From: CAYPNF01 sp964411985
Lineage (GTDB): Bacteria > Verrucomicrobiota > Verrucomicrobiia > Limisphaerales > J093
NCBI GenBank assembly: GCA_964411985.1
Contig: CAYPNF010000014.1
Coordinates: forward strand, 1 to 64,000
DNA length: 64,000 nt
Reading direction: 5' to 3'
Below, piece after piece: positions 1-8,355 of the stretch. Below the pieces are notes generated by a model. It was given only the letters and a program-made list of their open reading frames with translations. It had not been told where the DNA came from and searched no databases. Positions within the stretch are counted from its first letter, which is position 1. Each line of letters begins with the position of its first letter. The position numbers were made by a program, and so were the translations under genes.

Positions 1-78
1 GGTCAAGGCGCGAAAACCAAGCGGCGCTTGTGCCTGCGTGGCAACGCCGTCGGCCCAGGGTTTGGGAGGTTGTTGCCA

Positions 79-1155
79 ATGAACACGGCTTCACAAACCA
101 GGAAGCGGCTGGATTTCTTCGAGCGTTATCTGACCGTCTGGGTCCTGGTCTGCATGGTCGTTGGCGTGGCATTTGGCAAAGGGTTGCCAGACCTGACAGG
201 AACTTTGAGCCGATGGGAATTCAGCAAAGGTTCACAGGTAAACGTGCCCATCGGAGTGCTGCTTTGGCTGATGATCTATCCCATGATGCTGAAAGTGGAT
301 TTCAGCGCCATCGGGGGAGTGGCGCGGAGGCCCAAGGGGCTGGCGGTGACCCTCTTCGTCAATTGGTTGGTCAAGCCCTTCAGTATGGCTTTCCTGGCGT
401 GGTTATTCATGCAGCACGTCTTCGCCCCCTGGATCACTCCCGAACTGGCCAAGGAGTACACGGCAGGGCTCATCATCTTGGCGGCGGCGCCCTGCACGGC
501 CATGGTGTTTGTGTGGTCCTACCTGACGGATGGTGATCCGGCTTACACGCTGGTCCAGGTGGCGGTGAACGACCTAATCATGCTGGTGGCTTTTGCGCCC
601 ATCGTCATGTTCCTGTGCGGCGTGGCCAATGTGGTGGTGCCCCCCAAGGTGCTGATTACGTCTGTGGTCGTCTTCATCGTCATCCCGCTGACGGCCGGTT
701 GGCTGACGCGTACCGCACTGCTGAAGTCGCACGGCAGAGCCTGGTTTGAGGCCGCCTTCCTGCCAAAGTTCCATCCGGTGATGATTGCCGCGCTTCTTTT
801 GACGCTGGTCCTCATTTTCGCGTTCCAGGCTGAGAACTTGACCAAGCGTTGGTTGGCGGTGCTACTGATAGCGGTGCCTATCCTGATCCAGGTCTACTTC
901 AACTCGAGCCTCGCCTATCTGCTGATGCGATGGCTGAAGGTGCCCTATAACGTGGCGGCGCCCGGAGCTTTGATTGGGGCCAGCAACTTCTTCGAGTTGG
1001 CGGTGGCGGTCGCGATCACTCTTTTCGGTCCAGGATCCGGTGCCGCCTTGGCCACCGTGGTGGGGGTATTGGTGGAAGTGCCGGTCATGCTATCGGTATG
1101 CAATGTATGTAACCGGACCCGAGGCTGGTTTCCGCAGGAACCTAAGATTGGCTGA
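79..1155 (+). CDS. ACR3-family arsenite efflux permease
   Basis: The 358-residue polytopic membrane protein is expected to export arsenite by the ACR3 (arsenical resistance-3) route. About ten hydrophobic segments are visible. The family-typical cysteine lies in the AAAPCTAMVFVWSY stretch, followed by the VNDLIML helix, and the conserved glutamate of the late helix lies in ASNFFELAVAV. The reading frame is open from position 28, but the ATG at 79 is preferred because GGGAGG (64-69) lies about ten bases upstream and family members start near this point. No arsR, arsC or arsM is visible here, so any partner genes lie to the left. Its stop overlaps the 3' end of the convergent kinase gene by 14 bases. 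Function is assigned from the family pattern. Confidence 0.9.
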   Translation: MNTASQTRKRLDFFERYLTVWVLVCMVVGVAFGKGLPDLTGTLSRWEFSKGSQVNVPIGVLLWLMIYPMMLKVDFSAIGGVARRPKGLAVTLFVNWLVKPFSMAFLAWLFMQHVFAPWITPELAKEYTAGLIILAAAPCTAMVFVWSYLTDGDPAYTLVQVAVNDLIMLVAFAPIVMFLCGVANVVVPPKVLITSVVVFIVIPLTAGWLTRTALLKSHGRAWFEAAFLPKFHPVMIAALLLTLVLIFAFQAENLTKRWLAVLLIAVPILIQVYFNSSLAYLLMRWLKVPYNVAAPGALIGASNFFELAVAVAITLFGPGSGAALATVVGVLVEVPVMLSVCNVCNRTRGWFPQEPKIG

Positions 1156-3220
1156 GCACCTCCGCCAAGCATTGGGCGAGTGACCGTGTGTCCAGCGGTT
1201 TGAGGAGGACCCGTGAGAAGCCGTGTTCTGCGGCGTGATTTAGCGCGTCGTCACCGATGTGGCCGGTCATGAGCACGCGTGGGAGATCGGGGCGGGTGCG
1301 GTTCAGCTCACGCGAGAGGTCGAGCCCGCTGAGCGACGGCATCGCAAGGTCGGTCAGGAGCAGATCGTAGTTGTCGGGGTGCTCCACGACAGAGAGGTAG
1401 GCCTCCACGGGATGGGTAAAGAGGGCCGCGCGGTAGCCGAGCGAAGTAAGGATCTTGCCGATGGCCTGCCCTACGCTCGCGTCGTCGTCCACAACGAGGA
1501 CGCACTGTTGTTTTCCACGGGGAAGGTTCGCGGGCTGCTCGGTGGAGTTAACCTGTCCTTCCGCGGCAGGGAAGTAAACCCGGAAGACAGTTCCTTTGTT
1601 AGGGACACTCTGGACCGAGATTCCCGCCTCATGGTTCTTGATGATGCCATGGACCACCGCCAGGCCTAAACCGGTTCCCTGGCCAACCGGCTTGGTCGTG
1701 AAAAAGGGTTCGAACATGCGGTGCAGGGTGGCGTCGTCCATTCCGTGGCCTGTGTCTTTGACGGTGAGGGTGAGATAGTTGCCGGGTCGGAGGCCTAGTT
1801 CCGTACTTCGCGAGCCTTCCAGCGTCTCCGCTGCGGCCCGGACGCTCAGGAGTCCGCCGGTGTCTCTCATGGCATGGACCGAGTTTGTGCAGAGGTTCAT
1901 GAGCACCTGGTGGATCTGGTTCAGGTCGGCCAGGACGGGCGGTGCCTTGGGTTCCACGTCTTGCTCGGTGCGGATGGACGGCGGGATCGTGGCCTGGAGG
2001 AATTTGGCGGTTTCCTTCACAAGGGGTCCCAGCTGCACGATGCGACGTTCCTTTGGTTGTTTTCGACTGAAGGCAAGAATCTGTTTGACCAGGTCGGTGG
2101 CTCGCCGCGCCGCCACCAGCATCGCGTTCAGGCTCTCCTTCGCGCTGGGATCGTCGGTCTCCCCCAGGAAGGGCTCCAGCAACTCGCCATGTCCCAGAAT
2201 CGCGGTGAGAATGTTGTTGAAATCGTGCGCGATGCCGCCGGCCAGGGTGCCCACCGCTTCCATCTTCTGGGCTTGCTGCAACTGAGTCTCCAGTCTGGAG
2301 CGGTCGAGTTCGGCCTGTTTTCTCTCGGTGACGTCCTGAACGGTTCCGGCCAGCAGGGTTGGTTGGCGGGCATCGTCGCGAATCACTTGGGCGCGATGCA
2401 GCGCATGCCGCACCTCTCCGTTCGGGATCACGATGCGGTGTTCGAGTTCGTACGGCCGCTGGTTCTGGCGGGCGCAAAGCAGGGCTGCCTCCAACAAAGT
2501 GGCGTCTTCGGGATGGCAAGCCGCCAGAAGATCGGATTCCTTCATCGGTGTGCCAGGGTTTGGCCTGTGGCAGAGCCGGAACATCTCATCCGACCAGGTC
2601 ATGGCCCCGGTGCGAAGGTCGGTCTGCCAACTCCCGATATGTCCGATTTCCTGGGCGAGTTTCAGGGATGCTTCGCGTTCTCGCAGGGCCTGCTCGGCCC
2701 GCCTTCGCACCGCTACTTCCCGCTGCAGGTCCAGGTGGGCTCGCTCGAGTTGCTCCATTTTAATCTCGAGCTTTTCGATGAGGCTTCGGTTGTATTGCTG
2801 AAGATAGACGTGCTCCGGGGCTGGTGGAGCGCTCGGGTGGTGACGTGAGTCTGGTGGTTGGGTGGTGACCTCGCGCACTGCAGCTATGAGCACCTCTGGT
2901 TCGTCATCCTTCTTAAGTACCTTGTCCGCTCCCAGGCTCAGGGCAAGTTCTTCGTCTTTGGGGTCCGTGTAGGCGGAGGTGAAAAAGATGAACGGGATCA
3001 AACTGAGTTCCGGCCTCTGCTTCATTTCCCGGCATAGCTGAAAGCCATCCATATGCGGCATCAGCACATCCGAGATCACAACGTCAAACTTCTCCAATCC
3101 AACCTTTTCGAGAGCCTCAGCCCCGTCATTGGCTGTGGTCACCTCGAAGCCAGAACCCTCCAAAACCTGCCGTAGAACCAGGCGATTGAGCTCATTGTCA
3201 TCCGCAGCCAAGATCTTCAT
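1142..3220 (-). CDS. Hybrid sensor histidine kinase with N- and C-terminal receiver domains
   Basis: The 692-residue protein has no signal peptide or membrane segment and is probably cytoplasmic. Domain order: receiver (about 1-115, acidic pair D7/D8, phospho-acceptor D51), a charged coiled coil (about 135-185), a PAS domain (about 190-300), a HisKA dimerisation helix with the phospho-histidine in AHDFNN (H332), a HATPase_c domain (N-box near 442, DTGHGM near 489, GTGLGL near 515), and a second receiver (about 570-690, D624). The HDFNN form of the H-box is common in hybrid kinases with PAS input. No separate output regulator lies next to it, so the target is unknown. The N-terminal receiver suggests that another kinase feeds into it. 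Confidence 0.9.
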   Translation of the reverse strand: MKILAADDNELNRLVLRQVLEGSGFEVTTANDGAEALEKVGLEKFDVVISDVLMPHMDGFQLCREMKQRPELSLIPFIFFTSAYTDPKDEELALSLGADKVLKKDDEPEVLIAAVREVTTQPPDSRHHPSAPPAPEHVYLQQYNRSLIEKLEIKMEQLERAHLDLQREVAVRRRAEQALREREASLKLAQEIGHIGSWQTDLRTGAMTWSDEMFRLCHRPNPGTPMKESDLLAACHPEDATLLEAALLCARQNQRPYELEHRIVIPNGEVRHALHRAQVIRDDARQPTLLAGTVQDVTERKQAELDRSRLETQLQQAQKMEAVGTLAGGIAHDFNNILTAILGHGELLEPFLGETDDPSAKESLNAMLVAARRATDLVKQILAFSRKQPKERRIVQLGPLVKETAKFLQATIPPSIRTEQDVEPKAPPVLADLNQIHQVLMNLCTNSVHAMRDTGGLLSVRAAAETLEGSRSTELGLRPGNYLTLTVKDTGHGMDDATLHRMFEPFFTTKPVGQGTGLGLAVVHGIIKNHEAGISVQSVPNKGTVFRVYFPAAEGQVNSTEQPANLPRGKQQCVLVVDDDASVGQAIGKILTSLGYRAALFTHPVEAYLSVVEHPDNYDLLLTDLAMPSLSGLDLSRELNRTRPDLPRVLMTGHIGDDALNHAAEHGFSRVLLKPLDTRSLAQCLAEVLSQS

Positions 3221-3383
3221 AACATCCTCATCCTTGGAACCGGAATAGGCACATTAGGAAATGTCGGTTTCCCCACGCATGGTGGCAAGAGCCACTGCTC
3301 AGAGCCACCCCGCTTCTCCCTGTCTATCGGTCCAGGACAGCTTGAACTTAAGCCCAAAATCCTTTGCAGGGCAGCATAGTGCA

Positions 3384-3623
3384 GATCGTCGGGACCAATA
3401 TGGGGACACTGGACGGGATAGGGCGCTGTATTCGTGGCGGCTGTGCGGCCTGAAACTGGCCCAGGCGGTGGGCTTGTGGAATTACGGGGTGGTGGCGACC
3501 AATGCCAAACGATACGAACGGCGATTGGAAGGGGACCGCACGGAGAAGGTGCGGATCAAACAAGTGCTTGCATTGTGTAAGTGTGAGACCCCGAAGGCTC
3601 GATGGCTCGCTGCTCGACTTTGA
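3384..3623 (+). pseudogene. Remnant of the C-terminal domain of a Y1 (REP-associated) transposase
   Basis: About 80 codons read as RDRALY..GLKLAQAVGLWNYGVVATNAKRYERRL, followed by a basic stretch ending LALCKCET. This resembles the DnaA-like helix-turn-helix tail that follows the catalytic domain in many single-strand (Y1, HUH) transposases of verrucomicrobia. No HUH motif or catalytic tyrosine remains in any frame upstream. Relative to the usual tail a few residues seem missing between LAQ and AVGL, and the normal stop after the final ET has been read through. It is a decayed fragment, not a working gene. The family assignment is recalled rather than searched. Confidence 0.5.
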
Positions 3624-3986
3624 GTTCCTTGACATGCCGGGCATACTCGGAGCGTTGAAAAAGGGAAAGAATCTGGCTAAACAGACTTCCAGTGGAATTC
3701 ATTTGGATCTCCGTTGATGATGGTTTGTGGTTTCACTTTTCACCCTCATCTCATCAAAGACGTAGATCTTTACCACCCTTTTTCAAAACCTGTTTTGGAC
3801 ACTAGTGTTTCATGCAGAAACGAGGTAAGCACTCCGAGCGGGAAGGGGTCCCGAAAGGAAGGTTGGCCGAGGATGGGCTGATCGAAGCCGGCTACCAGTT
3901 GAGGGAGACCCCAATCGCCAACCACCCTAGCGGACGGAATAGAACCGCCAAGTTCGACAGATCGTCTCAGGGAGGGATTGGGCGAA
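3624..3986. other. Intergenic stretch with two short palindromes, no supported gene
   Basis: I see no convincing coding region between the transposase remnant and the end of the zinc-ribbon gene. It contains CAAAAC-CT-GTTTTG (3784-3797) and, one base further on, the perfect palindrome ACACTAGTGT (3799-3808). Short frames exist on both strands, but they lack recognisable motifs and good start signals. Confidence 0.5.
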
Positions 3987-6104
3987 TTAGCCAGCGGCTT
4001 GCTCCCGCACCGCCATCCTCTGGCGGCGAACGACCCATCTCTTGGTTTTCGCACAGGCAGGGCACCCTCTGCCTTGTTTGATATTGCTCGGCTTTGCGGC
4101 CCAGACATGGCCCTGTGAACATCGCCAGCGATGGTGTTTGTCATCTCCCAAGTACTCGGTTTCTAAGAAAGTGAATCCTAGACGTGTAGCCAGTTCGAGC
4201 ATATCATTCACGGTTTTTCGTGCCTTGCCGGAGCAGTAAGGGCACCACCGACCCTTCTTGATGTTGCTAGGTATTGCATCCCACTCGTGTCCACGTGCGC
4301 AGCACCATCGCATTTTGGCTCCTACGGAGGTGTAACTCACGGACAAGCAGACTCCACCACGCTTGGCTGCGAGGGTTTTCATTTCTTCAAGACCACATCG
4401 AGAGGCCCTGTTCCGCTCGTCCCGGGCGTTGGCTGCGCACTCTGGACACCAACTTCCTCGCGTGATACTCGCGGGAGTTGCTTTCCATTGATGCCCGAAT
4501 TCACACCGGAACTCGGTCTTATCCTTCCAGTGCTGGATTCGTTCTGACAGAAGGCTACCTCCCCGCTCCGTCGCAATTTGGATCAATCGTTTGCGCAAAG
4601 ATCCAGAAAGTCTCGCAGCTGATTGGATTTGTGAGCAATCTGGGCACTTTCCCCGCCTTCGGAGGAGTGAATCCATCGCAATTCTAAACCGATGTCCAAT
4701 AGGGCACTCCCATTCCAGTGGACTGCCCATTCCATGGTAATCCCGCGACAAACACCGTAGATTGAACCGCTGTGCTATCTCATCGGCATCTAGGATTGAC
4801 TTTGCCTGTCCTGCACAACGAGGACACCCTGTATCGTGGAGAATTCGTTGTGGCGCTGCTGACCACTCATGCCCCTTCACACACCGCCATCTGAGTTTGA
4901 ATTTATTGCCCCGGTATTCTTCGGAAAGTAGGGTAATACCTTTCTCCATCGCCTTGAGGCGAACTTCCTCCAAGGTCTTGGGGTTGTTGCCATAACACCG
5001 CGCACACCAGCTACCTTGCTTGATGTTAGCAGGCGCCGCAGACCATTCATGCCCAAAAGCGCAACGCCAGCGCAGCTTCAGGCGGTCGCCAAGATAGACG
5101 TTGCTGAGCAGCGTTCCGCCATGTCGTTGAGCGATTACTTGTAGCCGTTCAAGAGCAGACCGATTGAAAACGCGGTCCAGATGGACTGGAGCATTCTTGA
5201 GTGATAATGTAGGAGTTATACCAAACCTCGTTAGTTGATCAGTGAGTAGGTTAGGTAAATCCGCCAAAGTAGTAATGTCAGGCACTTGGGGAACCTCTAT
5301 CAGCCTGACATTGGCTAATGCGCAAAGGTCCCGCTTTTTTTCATCACGTTTACGTTGAAGGTCAAGGGACATGCCTCCTTGGTGGAAGTGCTTTACCACG
5401 GTGTAATGCTGAAGCCCCTGATGTTCGAAGGCGAGGCCGAGTTCGGCGCAATAACCATCCAATTCCATAACGCCGCGAGGCTGGGTCCTAAGAAAATCCG
5501 GTCTGCATTTTGGGAATGGCTTCAGGAAAGCTGCCTCTAGGTACTCGCGGCAGATCTCCTCGCCATAGTTGATCTTGCACTTAGGGCACCACGACCCATT
5601 CTTGATGGAATTTGGTGAGGCTTGCCACGTATGCCCATCCTTGCACCGCCAGCTATGCTGCTTGGCTGCCCCAGCGTAGTCACTTGAAAGGCAGTTTCCC
5701 CCACGGCTCTCTGCGATGGCTCTGAGGTCATCAATGGACTGTCGTTGGCCGCAGCAAAACGGACACCAAGTTCCAAAAAGAACATTCGCGGGGCGGGCGT
5801 CCCACTCATGTCCATTCTTGCAGCGCCATCTCAACGGGGTGAGGTTGTTTACATACCTTTCCGACAAGCAATCGACGCCACGTTGCTTCGCGAATTCCCG
5901 CATTCCTGCGAGAGACTTGTGTTTGCCTTGACAGAACGGACACCATTGGCCCTTCTTGACCTTCGCGGGGCGATTCTCCCAGATATGGCCTGAAGCACAG
6001 CGCCATCTGAGCTTTGCGTCAACTCCCGCGTAATCGTCCGACAAACAATCGCCCCCACGGCTACGCGCGAGAGCCTTCATGTCCGCGATGGACGCCTTGA
6101 ACAT
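3987..6104 (-). CDS. Nine-repeat zinc-ribbon protein with an embedded PD-(D/E)XK-like nuclease domain
   Basis: The 705-residue protein consists of nine repeats of about 60 residues. Each has a helix, then an L-S-x-x-Y turn, then a C-x2-GH-x-W ... W-C-P-x-C type zinc-binding unit (treble-clef or zinc-ribbon, DUF4379-like). The Cys pairs are intact in nearly every repeat. Repeat 6 has the divergent W-E-C and G-K-C-P-D-C. Between repeats 3 and 4 (about residues 175-300) lies a different domain: GEEICREYLE, then RPDF, then ELDGYCAELGLAFEHQGLQH, which follows the D-x(n)-E-x-Q/D-G-x-Q-H-Y pattern of Vsr/DUF559-like PD-(D/E)XK nucleases. No methyltransferase is adjacent. Known zinc-ribbon arrays of this type are poorly characterised. 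A role in DNA binding and cleavage (defence or a mobile nuclease) is inference. Confidence 0.85.
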   Translation of the reverse strand: MFKASIADMKALARSRGGDCLSDDYAGVDAKLRWRCASGHIWENRPAKVKKGQWCPFCQGKHKSLAGMREFAKQRGVDCLSERYVNNLTPLRWRCKNGHEWDARPANVLFGTWCPFCCGQRQSIDDLRAIAESRGGNCLSSDYAGAAKQHSWRCKDGHTWQASPNSIKNGSWCPKCKINYGEEICREYLEAAFLKPFPKCRPDFLRTQPRGVMELDGYCAELGLAFEHQGLQHYTVVKHFHQGGMSLDLQRKRDEKKRDLCALANVRLIEVPQVPDITTLADLPNLLTDQLTRFGITPTLSLKNAPVHLDRVFNRSALERLQVIAQRHGGTLLSNVYLGDRLKLRWRCAFGHEWSAAPANIKQGSWCARCYGNNPKTLEEVRLKAMEKGITLLSEEYRGNKFKLRWRCVKGHEWSAAPQRILHDTGCPRCAGQAKSILDADEIAQRFNLRCLSRDYHGMGSPLEWECPIGHRFRIAMDSLLRRRGKCPDCSQIQSAARLSGSLRKRLIQIATERGGSLLSERIQHWKDKTEFRCEFGHQWKATPASITRGSWCPECAANARDERNRASRCGLEEMKTLAAKRGGVCLSVSYTSVGAKMRWCCARGHEWDAIPSNIKKGRWCPYCSGKARKTVNDMLELATRLGFTFLETEYLGDDKHHRWRCSQGHVWAAKPSNIKQGRGCPACAKTKRWVVRRQRMAVREQAAG

Positions 6105-6206
6105 AGTGTGATCCTAGCCATTCAAACTGCGCTCTGCAAGCGGGTCGTGATTGTTGGCTCCGATTACCGCGAAACCCCACTGGCACCGCTAGGTCTGGGC
6201 CGAGCT

Positions 6207-6419
6207 TCATTCTCTCGCCTTTGGAATCAGGGAGCCACGAATGTCCCCGCTGACGCTTATGACCCTGCCTGTCCTGTCGTGGGTCTGTCCCGTGTCCGGG
6301 TTGAAATCCCCGAGCAACCCATTGGATCGGTCTCGAGTCTCTTTCCTGTGCTGGCTCAGGTCGTTTTTGTAGCCAATCACGGCACCGCGTGCATCAAGTA
6401 TCGGCTTCAACCGTGATCC
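6207..6419 (-). CDS. Small protein of unknown function, possible beta-flower-like repeats
   Basis: About 70 residues (KPILDARGAVIGYKND ... FNPDTGQTHDRTGRVIS ... GDIRGSLIPK). The recurrent D-x-R/T-G-x-V-I pattern suggests a small repeat beta structure like the 4-fold beta-flower proteins, but this is only a resemblance. I prefer the TTG start at 6419: its TTGA overlaps the stop of the upstream frame, and AGAGGA stands a few bases before it. A GTG at 6431 is the alternative (74 residues). The gene lies between a broken gene and the zinc-ribbon nuclease on the same strand, so it may be part of that accessory cassette. Confidence 0.45.
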   Translation of the reverse strand, partial: GSRLKPILDARGAVIGYKNDLSQHRKETRDRSNGLLGDFNPDTGQTHDRTGRVISVSGDIRGSLIPKARE

Positions 6420-6730
6420 TCTCCTGTCCACCCCTCCGATATCCGGAACAAACTGCGAAAATCTTCCTTTTCCAACCCATCGCCCAGTCCCGCAAGTCGC
6501 TCGCCAGTAGCCTCAAGGTCGCTGGCCTCTATCGGGAAGTGTGTCACCTTGGCATCCTCGAAATACCCCGACCCCGGATCTTCCGCCGCAACGAGTATGG
6601 CGTGAGTGGATTTGGCGGTCAGCTTCGGAACGAACAAGAGGGTCAACCCTTCCTGCTGGGCCAGCACGAAGGCTCAGACCACCCGGGACTTCAGTTTGAA
6701 CGGAACATTGCGAAGAATCACCGTGTTCAT
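6407..6730 (-). pseudogene. Conserved-looking hypothetical gene interrupted by one TGA codon
   Basis: Read from the ATG at 6730, the frame gives 18 codons (MNTVILRNVPFKLKSRVV), an in-frame TGA at 6676-6674, then 88 further codons (AFVLAQQEGLTLLFVPKLTA ... FRSLFRISEGWTG). Both halves look like one compact protein of about 107 residues, and the TGA probably replaces an arginine or tryptophan codon. A GTG at 6667 could start an 86-residue short form. I do not recognise the family. Its stop overlaps the next gene by four bases (TTGA), which suggests that the two were translationally coupled before the mutation. Confidence 0.5.
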
Positions 6731-6786
6731 GCTTGGGACGCCTGCACTATCCGTCGCTGGGTGCGGGCGAAAGGGAAGTCTGGAAT

Positions 6787-7077
6787 TTAGAGCCGGTTGC
6801 GCCAGCAGCCGGGCCGGCGCTTCATGTGCATGACCGCCACAATCCAGACGTGGTCAGGTTTTTCCAGATAGATGACCGCGTAGGGGAACTGGGCGCTGAA
6901 GTGACGCCGGGCGGGTGGATCAAACTTGCGAAAGCGTTGCGGGTCAGCGCAGACCGCGTGAAGTAGCCGTTCCATCTCCCGATAGAAGCGGACACCCAAC
7001 TCAGACTCGAAATGCGTGTAGTAAGCGGCCGCCTCCGCCAGTTCCGCGTCGGCCTCTGGATGGAGCAGATACCTCAC
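6787..7077 (-). CDS. ParE/RelE-family toxin of a type II toxin-antitoxin module
   Basis: A 96-residue protein beginning VRYLLHPEADAEL, with the helix pair EAAAYYTHFESELGVRFYREMERLL and the beta strands RFRKFDPPARRHFSAQFPYAVIYLE followed by VWIVAVMHMKRRPGCW. This is the usual RelE/ParE fold order, including the R-x-x-x-x-F-P-Y-x-V-I-Y core. The GTG at 7077 is chosen because GTGA overlaps the antitoxin stop by four bases, the normal coupling for these pairs. The open frame extends upstream but only into antitoxin sequence. The likely target is gyrase (ParE) or the ribosome (RelE). The sequence does not decide which. Confidence 0.85.
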   Translation of the reverse strand: MRYLLHPEADAELAEAAAYYTHFESELGVRFYREMERLLHAVCADPQRFRKFDPPARRHFSAQFPYAVIYLEKPDHVWIVAVMHMKRRPGCWRNRL

Positions 7078-7307
7078 AGGCCAGCTATCTTGCGGACACG
7101 CGCCAGAGATTCTTCGAGGGGAATGCCCTCCACTTTGCCTGTCTCGATCTCCGCGATGCGTCGATCGACCTCTTTCTTCCAAGCCGTCTCGATGTCAGGC
7201 TCGATTCCCCCATGTTGGGTCAGCAGGATACGATCGACCAGCTCCGCCACAACGTCCGAAGGCAGTTGACGGGTTTCTTCAACGATTTGATCCAGTGTTA
7301 TCGGCAC
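7074..7307 (-). CDS. Antitoxin, putative addiction-module component family
   Basis: A 77-residue acidic protein, VPITLDQIVEETRQLPSDVV...RRIAEIETGKVEGIPLEESLARVRKIAG, matching the TIGR02574-type addiction-module component. This type has a helical N-terminus and the C-terminal V-x-G-I-P-x-E-E-x-x-A-x-x-R segment that wraps the toxin. The start is set at the GTG at 7307 because family members begin directly before P-I-T/S-L. The frame is open further upstream but without family similarity. It comes first in the pair and overlaps the toxin by four bases. Autoregulation of the pair is expected from the family, but no operator was identified. Confidence 0.8.
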   Translation of the reverse strand: MPITLDQIVEETRQLPSDVVAELVDRILLTQHGGIEPDIETAWKKEVDRRIAEIETGKVEGIPLEESLARVRKIAGL

Positions 7308-7454
7308 AGCAATTACCCTACGCGATCCTGGTTTGGGATTCAACGGGCAAAACGGGCCGATGGAGGTCCGAATTGACCCCAGTCGAGCCTTCTGAGAGAC
7401 TGCCTGCATCATTCGAACGACGTTCATTTGCAGCATGAGGAAAGGTCAATAGGC

Positions 7455-8297
7455 ATGGAAATCAAGAAGGCAGTGATAACGGCGGCCGGAAGGAGCCAGA
7501 GGCAGCTCCCCCTGCAAACCCTGGTCGGACGGGATGGACAGCCCAAAGCGGCGTTGGCGATCCTGGTGGAGGAGGCCCTGGCGGCGGGCGTCCATGAGGT
7601 CGGCGTGGTGATTCATCCGGGGGACGAGACGGCTTACCGGGCGGCGGCGGGCGACCACGCTTCGCGCCTTTCTTTCGTGGAGCAGCCGCAACCTCTGGGC
7701 TACGGCCATGCGATTGCCTGTGCCCGGCCTTTCGTCAAGGACGAGCCCTTTCTGCTGCTCGTCGGAGACCACCTGTATGTCAGCCGGGGTGAGCGGGCTT
7801 GTGCGCAGCAACTCGTAGATGTGGCTCGCGCCGAGAACTGCACGGTTTCAGCAGTGCAGGCGACCCATGAGAGCAAACTACCCTACTACGGCGCGGTGGG
7901 AGGACGGTTGAGCGGGGTGCGGCAGGGGATCTACGAAGTGGAGACGGTGATCGAGAAACCGACCCCGACGGTGGCCGAGCAGCGGCTGGTGGTGCCGGGT
8001 CTGCGCGCGGGACACTATCTTTGCTACTTTGGCATGCACGTGTTGACTTCCTCAGCGATGCAGTTGCTCTGTTCTCTGGTCGCGGAGGCCGGGTCCAAGG
8101 GGGGCGTGCAGTTGTCGAGTGCCTTGGCGGCAGTCGCGGCGCGCGAACTTTATCTGGCCTGCGAGTTGCAGGGACGCAGGTACGATATTGGCGCCAAGTA
8201 CGGCCTCCTCACGGCGCAGTTGGCGATCGCTCTGGAGGGTCAGGACCGGGAGGAAGTGCTGGCGACCCTGGTCGAGTTGCTCGCTTTGGGCAGATAA
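7455..8297 (+). CDS. Sugar-1-phosphate nucleotidyltransferase, GalU-like
   Basis: The 280-residue protein resembles UTP-glucose-1-phosphate uridylyltransferases: MEIKKAVITAAG at the N-terminus, then QPLGYGHAIACARPFV, FLLLVGDHLY (the metal-binding G-D), YYGAVGG, VIEKPTP and CYFGMHVL. The signature loop that normally reads G-x-G-T-R-x-L-P-x-T-K-x-x-P-K-E-M is changed to AAGRSQRQLPLQTLVGRDGQPKA, so the nucleotide and substrate preference may differ. AGGAAAGG (7437-7444) lies before the ATG. It stands 58 bases before the kinase/pyrophosphorylase fusion on the same strand, and both probably make nucleotide sugars. Confidence 0.8.
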   Translation: MEIKKAVITAAGRSQRQLPLQTLVGRDGQPKAALAILVEEALAAGVHEVGVVIHPGDETAYRAAAGDHASRLSFVEQPQPLGYGHAIACARPFVKDEPFLLLVGDHLYVSRGERACAQQLVDVARAENCTVSAVQATHESKLPYYGAVGGRLSGVRQGIYEVETVIEKPTPTVAEQRLVVPGLRAGHYLCYFGMHVLTSSAMQLLCSLVAEAGSKGGVQLSSALAAVAARELYLACELQGRRYDIGAKYGLLTAQLAIALEGQDREEVLATLVELLALGR

Positions 8298-8355
8298 CCC
8301 GCTGGTGACAGCAAATCCCCAGTCCCCCACCTCGCAACGATAGAAAACTTAGCTC

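Noticed and set aside
1142..1155. 14-base overlap of the arsenite permease and kinase genes as a sign of frameshift
   Set aside because: Both C-termini look complete, and short convergent overlaps are common in compact genomes.
3812..4081. Plus-strand frame beginning MQKRGKHSERE that recalls the start of an IS3-type OrfA
   Set aside because: Only the first few basic residues fit. The rest has no helix-turn-helix or leucine zipper, and it overlaps the end of the zinc-ribbon gene.
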